A stretch of DNA of 18,618 nucleotides from Desulfobacterales bacterium (lineage in GTDB: Bacteria > Desulfobacterota > Desulfobacteria > Desulfobacterales > C00003060): positions 1-18,618 of the forward strand of contig DAOUTV010000006.1 of the NCBI GenBank assembly GCA_030668505.1, read 5' to 3'. Each line of letters begins with the position of its first letter. Position 1 is the stretch's first letter. Positions 15,003-18,618 of this stretch are shown in pieces. Below the pieces are notes generated by a model. It made no database searches. It was not told where the DNA came from and worked only from the letters and a program-made list of their open reading frames with translations. The position numbers and the translations under genes are program-made.

Positions 15003-15173
15003 GTGCTTGAACGAAAACTATGCAAAAATGTCATTTCGAGGAGCGTGGCGACGAGAAATCTTATTTCAAAACAGAAGCTTAAAGATTTCTCCCTTTCAGC
15101 CGTCGTAGCCGAGGCTACTATGGCGAAGTCGGCTCGGTCGAAATGACAGAAAGAGGGGTTTTCGTTCAGGCAC
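15003..15173. repeat. MITE-like element D (171 bp) with 6-bp target duplication
   Basis: The terminal inverted repeats are GTGCTTGAACGAAAAC (15003-15018) and the complement of GTTTTCGTTCAGGCAC (15158-15173), matching at 15 of 16 positions. TAAATA flanks both sides (14997-15002 and 15174-15179). The inner palindrome TGTCATTTCGAG ... CGAAATGACA and GAGAAATCTT ... AAGATTTCTC is the same type as the core of A1. A third nested palindrome, AGCCGTCGTAGCC ... AAGTCGGCT, sits inside that. It ends 17 bp before the radical SAM start codon, so it forms most of that gene's leader. Confidence 0.82.
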
Positions 15174-15190
15174 TAAATAACAGGCAAACC

Positions 15191-17689
15191 ATGTCCCGTC
15201 AATCCTTGCAAGAGATATTGTCTGTGGTCCAGCACCCAAGTCACTACCTGGGAACGGAAATCAATGCGCTGCGAAAGGACCTAGAAAAGGTTCGGCTCCG
15301 TTTTGCCCTGGCCTTCCCGGACCTCTATGAGGTGGGGATGAGTCACGTTGGAATCCAGATCCTTTATCATATTCTAAATAACCGGCAGGCCATTGCTGCA
15401 GAAAGACTCTTTGCCCCAGGGTTGGACCTTGAGGCAAGGTTGCGGGCCGGCAAAATCCCTCTTTGTTCGCTTGAGAGTGGCCTACCGCTTTCAGATTTTG
15501 ATATTGTCGGCTTCAGTCTTCTGTATGAACTTAATTATACAAATATTTTGACGATGTTAAACCTGTCCGGTGTACCGTTTTATGCACGGGACCGCGATGA
15601 GTCGCACCCCCTTATTATTGCAGGTGGCCCGTGCACCTTCAATCCGGAGCCTTTAGCCGATTTTTTTGATGCCATGGTGCTCGGGGACGGCGAGTTGGTG
15701 GTGCTTGAGCTGGCAGATGCGTGGCTGGCATGGAAGGATTCCGGAGCAGACCGCGAAGCACTTCTAAAGACCTGGGCGTCCATAGAGGGGGTTTATGTTC
15801 CTTCGTTCTTTAGAACAGATATGGATTCCAAAGGCCTTCAGGTAGTGAGACCCGAATTTCCCGAATACAGGAGCGTCAGGAAAGCCGTAGTTTCAGACCT
15901 TAACAAGGTGCCTTTTCCGTCCAGTCCCGTTATCCCTTTTGGGAAGCCGATCCACGACCGCTTGAGCTTGGAGGTATGCAGGGGGTGCACACGTGGGTGC
16001 CGTTTTTGCCAGGCAGGCATGATCTATCGCCCGGTGCGGGAACGCGCACCCCGTGAGATCCTGTCTTTGGCAGAGCAGGCATTGGCTAACACGGGCTATG
16101 ATGAGATCTCCCTGCTTTCCCTGAGCACGGGTGACTACAGTGCCATCCAGGTCCTTGTTGAGCAGCTCATGAGTCGGTGGGGCACTGAGAGGATTGCAAT
16201 CTCTCTTCCATCGCTCAGAGTAGGGAGCCTTACCGAAGAACTTATGGAGCAGATCAAGCGGGTCCGAAAGACCGGCTTCACTGTGGCACCGGAGGCTGGA
16301 AGTGAGCGCCTGCGCAATGTGATCAATAAGAATGTGACCGAGCGAGCCCTGGAGGAGACTGTTCAGAATGCCTTTGGGCTGGGCTGGCGGCTGATAAAAC
16401 TCTATTTCATGATAGGGCTTCCAACGGAGACAAAAGCCGACCTAAATGCGATTGTTGAACTGGTGAGACGCCTTCAAAAGGTTCGTGGCCCCGGTGGGCG
16501 CAATAAGAATATTACCGTTAGTATTTCCACATTTATTCCAAAGGCACACACTCCATTCCAGTGGTGCCCTCAGATCTCGTTGGAAGAGAGCAAAGATAAG
16601 ATTCACATGCTTCGAGGCAAGTTGAAGGGTGGTGGGATTCGATTCAAGTGGCAGAACCCCGAGATGAGCCTCCTTGAGGGGCTCTGGGCCAGGGGCGACA
16701 GGCGATTGAGCCGATTGTTGGTCGAGGCTTACCGTGCGGGGTGCCGTTTTGACGGGTGGAGCGACAAGTTTCGATACAAACAATGGCTTGAGGCTATTGA
16801 GGCCTGCTCTGTGGATGTTGACTTCTACACAACACGCGTACGCGATCTAGAAGAACCATTGCCCTGGGATCACATAGACTGTGGTGTTTCCAAGGACTTT
16901 CTGAAGCAAGAGTGGAAGAAGGCCCTTGAGGGGGGGGTAACCCAGGATTGTCGTGATGGCGAATGCAACTTGTGCGGCGTTTGCGACATGGAAACGATAA
17001 AACCGGTCACCTTTCAGGACGAAGGCGATCTGAAAGTTAGAGACCTTCCTGACGTGAGGCCAAAAAGCCACATATACAAAAAGCTTCAGGTTTACTATGC
17101 CAAACGTGGTCAGGCTAAGTATTTTGGGCATCTGGAGTTGGTCAAGATCTTCATTCGGGCTTTCAGGCGCGCGCGTATCCCCTTGAGATTCTCAGAGGGG
17201 TTTCACCCGGCCCCAAAGTTTTCCTTTGAATCTGCCCTTCCTGTTGGGATTGAGAGTGTGGAAGAGCGCTTTGTGGTAGAGGTGCCGGTGCATGTTGCGC
17301 CCGAAATGGTGCTTGAGGGTGTCAACCCTGAGCTTCCACTGGGGCTCGGAATTACTGCTTGCGGCAATGTTCATAGGAGGTCGACAGGGCTTGTACCCAG
17401 GCTCGCGCAATACAGGGTGACCCTTAAAAAAGATACCTTTTCCGAAGACAAGCTAACTGATTTTCTAGAAAAGAAGGCATGGCCAATGACCAAGACGAAT
17501 CGAAAAGGCCGGTCCAAGACGATTGACCTGAGGCCCCTTGTAAAGAAGCTTCGCCTTCTATCCGCAACAACGGCGGATATGGCCCTTGAGGAACAGGCAG
17601 GACAGATGGTCCGCCCGACAGATGTGCTCCGCCAGGTCTTTGGATTGTCTGAGGAGTCCCAGAAGTTGGCCACCATCCTGAAGGGATAA
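15191..17689 (+). CDS. B12-binding radical SAM protein fused to a DUF2344 domain (TIGR03960/TIGR03936 type)
   Basis: This 832-residue protein is of unknown exact function. Residues about 1-240 carry a B12-binding-like region (FALAFPDLYEVGMSHVGIQI, GGPCTFNPEPLADFFDA). The radical SAM core has CTRGCRFC with C266, C270 and C273 as [4Fe-4S] ligands, preceded by LEVCRG. About residue 590 is a cysteine cluster, CRDGECNLCGVC, possibly a second metal site. Residues about 632-832 are a DUF2344 domain (YFGHLELVKIFIRAFRRARI, LRFSEGFHPAPKFSFESALP). Radical SAM proteins of this pair are often next to an RNase G gene; none follows here. I chose ATG 15191 because the longer frame (ATG 15143) starts inside repeat D and adds 16 residues with no family support. 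Confidence 0.88.
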   Translation: MSRQSLQEILSVVQHPSHYLGTEINALRKDLEKVRLRFALAFPDLYEVGMSHVGIQILYHILNNRQAIAAERLFAPGLDLEARLRAGKIPLCSLESGLPLSDFDIVGFSLLYELNYTNILTMLNLSGVPFYARDRDESHPLIIAGGPCTFNPEPLADFFDAMVLGDGELVVLELADAWLAWKDSGADREALLKTWASIEGVYVPSFFRTDMDSKGLQVVRPEFPEYRSVRKAVVSDLNKVPFPSSPVIPFGKPIHDRLSLEVCRGCTRGCRFCQAGMIYRPVRERAPREILSLAEQALANTGYDEISLLSLSTGDYSAIQVLVEQLMSRWGTERIAISLPSLRVGSLTEELMEQIKRVRKTGFTVAPEAGSERLRNVINKNVTERALEETVQNAFGLGWRLIKLYFMIGLPTETKADLNAIVELVRRLQKVRGPGGRNKNITVSISTFIPKAHTPFQWCPQISLEESKDKIHMLRGKLKGGGIRFKWQNPEMSLLEGLWARGDRRLSRLLVEAYRAGCRFDGWSDKFRYKQWLEAIEACSVDVDFYTTRVRDLEEPLPWDHIDCGVSKDFLKQEWKKALEGGVTQDCRDGECNLCGVCDMETIKPVTFQDEGDLKVRDLPDVRPKSHIYKKLQVYYAKRGQAKYFGHLELVKIFIRAFRRARIPLRFSEGFHPAPKFSFESALPVGIESVEERFVVEVPVHVAPEMVLEGVNPELPLGLGITACGNVHRRSTGLVPRLAQYRVTLKKDTFSEDKLTDFLEKKAWPMTKTNRKGRSKTIDLRPLVKKLRLLSATTADMALEEQAGQMVRPTDVLRQVFGLSEESQKLATILKG

Positions 17690-17702
17690 CCCCCGTTGGT
17701 TT

Positions 17703-17733
17703 ATCCGGCCTTTTTCAAAAAGCTAAACTCTTA
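17703..17733. repeat. Fragment of repeat family C (C3)
   Basis: ATCCGGCCTTTTTCAAAAAG followed by CTAAACTCTTA matches the right end of C1 exactly over this stretch. No left half is visible, so it is a solitary end or a truncated copy. It starts 14 bp after the radical SAM stop codon. Confidence 0.65.
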
Positions 17734-17779
17734 CGTTATTTCATATCCACTCCAGCGGGCTTTGTACTCCATGCAGCCC

Positions 17780-17875
17780 TTAAAGCTTTAGCTTGACCAC
17801 CTCAGCCACCTTTTTGTATAAGAGAAAAATCATTAGAAGCTGTTTCCAACCCTTTTCCTTGGTCTGTTTGGCCAT
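17780..17875 (-). CDS. Putative 31-residue basic hydrophobic peptide in repeat E copy 2
   Basis: ATG at 17875-17873 to TAA at 17782-17780 encodes 31 residues: MAKQTKEKGWKQ, then LLMIFLLYKK, then VAEVVKLKL. It is a basic head followed by a hydrophobic segment and a basic tail, as in small membrane peptides, including some type I toxins. Repeat E spans its first half, and the homologous site at 990-1097 has ATA in place of ATG plus a frameshift. There is no Shine-Dalgarno sequence before the ATG. It may be a real small gene, part of a decayed mobile element, or a chance frame in a conserved noncoding repeat. I do not recognise it. Confidence 0.25.
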   Translation of the reverse strand: MAKQTKEKGWKQLLMIFLLYKKVAEVVKLKL

Positions 17876-17935
17876 TTTTGAAAGTAATAGGCTCGCTTCG
17901 CTATCATTGTAAACTCGGGCTAACGCCCTCAAACA
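17831..17935 (-). repeat. Dispersed repeat E, copy 2
   Basis: Its reverse complement matches 990-1097 over about 105 bp, with the longest identical block (21 bases) at 17853-17873, read as GCCAAACAGACC then AAGGAAAAG. The two copies are in opposite orientation, about 17 kb apart. The element continues leftward into the short ORF ending at 17780, a part that copy 1 lacks. Confidence 0.7.
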
Positions 17936-18190
17936 CTACGATTATTAAGACTTCAAGGGTTTATACAAGAAAATCGCCGCATAATGCGTTTCGCATGAAT
18001 AATGCAGCGTAGCTTTTCGGCAGTCGAAATAGTTGGCCCACTTGACAGGTTCATACAAACCATCCTCTCACCAGCTCAATTTGTTGAGAACATTGCAGGC
18101 AAACCATCGAATCCGGCTGGCGGGAAGAAGTAGCGTCGCACAGTGCAAATACCCTGCCCCGCGGCTGATCTTTTATACGAGGGAGGTATT

Positions 18191-18430
18191 ATGAAAAAAA
18201 TTGTGACGTATCTAACCATTGCGCTGTTTTTTTCTTGTACTATATTTTTTTCTTGTTCAAAAAAGGAAGACAAGGAACCAAAAAAAGGAAAGATTGATAA
18301 AATGACCGACCATGCAGCAGAAGTAATAGTGGAAAAGATTAAAACCCCCATCGATAGAGCTCGGTCTGTTAAAGAAAAGGAAAAAGAGAGGATGAAAGGT
18401 ATTGATGAAAGCTTAAAAGGAATTGAATAA
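18191..18430 (+). CDS. Small predicted lipoprotein
   Basis: This 79-residue protein starts MKKIVTYLTIALFFSCTIFFSC, a signal peptide with a lipobox-like FFSC (C22 the likely lipidated residue; C16 is a weaker alternative). The mature part is short, highly charged and rich in Lys and Glu (SKKEDKEPKKGKIDK, VKEKEKERMKGIDESLKG) and probably helical. A central segment, DHAAEVIVEKIKTPIDRARS, looks amphipathic. I do not recognise a family. GGGAGG seven bases or fewer before the ATG at 18191 is a strong ribosome binding site, so I prefer this start to the one 16 codons upstream. It converges with the partial gene on its right, with a 48-bp gap. Confidence 0.7.
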   Translation: MKKIVTYLTIALFFSCTIFFSCSKKEDKEPKKGKIDKMTDHAAEVIVEKIKTPIDRARSVKEKEKERMKGIDESLKGIE

Positions 18431-18478
18431 ACTTTGAATGAATAGCAACAATTGTCAGATTTAATAATTTCGCCCGGG

Positions 18479-18618
18479 CTACATTTCAATGAGCCAAGCC
18501 TTTCCCTGAAGTTTTGTTGCCGTTTTAAGTGCTGCCAGAAATCTGGATCGGAGCATATCACTCGTCAGCGCTTTTTTTACTGACGGAAGCTTAAGAAATC
18601 CTCCAACAAAACCTCTTA
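18479..18618 (-). CDS. C-terminal part of an unidentified protein (cut by window edge)
   Basis: A minus-strand frame enters from the right edge and ends at TAG (18481-18479), giving 45 full codons. The sequence is RGFVGGFLKLPSVKKALTSD, then MLRSRFLAALKTATKLQGKA, then WLIEM. Its balanced composition and lack of stops make it look like a genuine protein end, but I do not recognise the family. A different minus frame over the same DNA (18076-18561) has less protein-like composition and is rejected. Confidence 0.5.
   Translation of the reverse strand, partial: RGFVGGFLKLPSVKKALTSDMLRSRFLAALKTATKLQGKAWLIEM

Larger units (their letters stand above)
17736..18190. other. Gene-poor spacer between radical SAM gene and lipoprotein
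   Basis: It contains repeat E copy 2 with its short minus-strand ORF (described separately) and a small hairpin, ATGCG-TTT-CGCAT at 17984-17996, without a T-run. Beyond these I see no gene. A TTGACA at 18042-18047 has no matching -10 box at a usable distance. Confidence 0.5.

Noticed and set aside
15143..15190. 16-codon N-terminal extension of the radical SAM protein
   Set aside because: It lies in the terminal repeat of element D and its target duplication; the family-like sequence begins after ATG 15191.
18042..18070. TTGACA as -35 box for the lipoprotein gene
   Set aside because: No -10-like hexamer lies 16-18 bases downstream.
18076..18561. 161-residue minus-strand frame opposite the small lipoprotein
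   Set aside because: It is antisense to the lipoprotein gene, which has a strong ribosome binding site and signal peptide, and overlaps the better minus-strand frame ending at 18479.

Overview
The window looks like an origin-proximal stretch of a deltaproteobacterial (Desulfobacterota) chromosome. This rests on recognisable proteins: DnaN, a long GyrB, RpmH-RnpA-YidD-YidC-Jag-MnmE, methylmalonyl-CoA epimerase, a two-PDZ HtrA protease and a TIGR03960/TIGR03936-type radical SAM fusion. It also rests on intergenic spaces full of short palindromic repeats of a kind I associate with that group. The phylum is inferred from gene content; no 16S or phylogeny is available here.

Layout. 1-471 (-) is the N-terminal part of a transaldolase cut by the window edge. 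472-1402 is a gene-free divergent spacer with two tandem MITE-like elements (A1, A2), a copy of an unexplained dispersed repeat (E1) and a very AT-rich stretch with DnaA-box-like 9-mers. 1403-5771 (+) holds dnaN, gyrB and a divergent thymidylate-synthase-superfamily protein. 5838-6086 (-) is a small zinc-ribbon protein, divergent from methylmalonyl-CoA epimerase (6217-6633, +). A consensus sigma-70 promoter at 6630-6659 then precedes rpmH-rnpA-yidD-yidC-jag-mnmE (6736-11743, +). Directly after mnmE lies a perfect 16-bp parS site (11757-11772), and a MITE (A3) starts two bases beyond it. 11997-14802 (-) is a two-gene envelope operon, htrA/degP-like followed by mltF-like. A spacer with two more MITE-like elements (C2, D) separates it from the radical SAM gene (15191-17689, +). 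The right end has repeat remnants, a second copy of E that carries a 31-codon ORF, a small lipoprotein (18191-18430, +) and the C-terminus of an unidentified minus-strand gene.

How the genes work together. dnaN and gyrB serve replication. The rpmH-mnmE cluster covers ribosome assembly, tRNA 5' processing, membrane-protein insertion and tRNA wobble modification. The parS site implies a ParABS segregation system whose parAB genes lie outside the window. HtrA and MltF handle periplasmic protein quality control and peptidoglycan turnover. dnaA, recF, mnmG and parAB are absent, and dnaN-gyrB read in the same direction as rpmH-mnmE instead of diverging from it.

The most unusual material lies between the genes. 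At least four families of short terminal-inverted-repeat elements (A, B, C, D) occupy nearly every spacer. Several have visible target-site duplications, and different shells share the same palindromic cores. A fifth repeat (E) has no obvious terminal structure. I see no CRISPR array, rRNA, tRNA or full-length insertion sequence.
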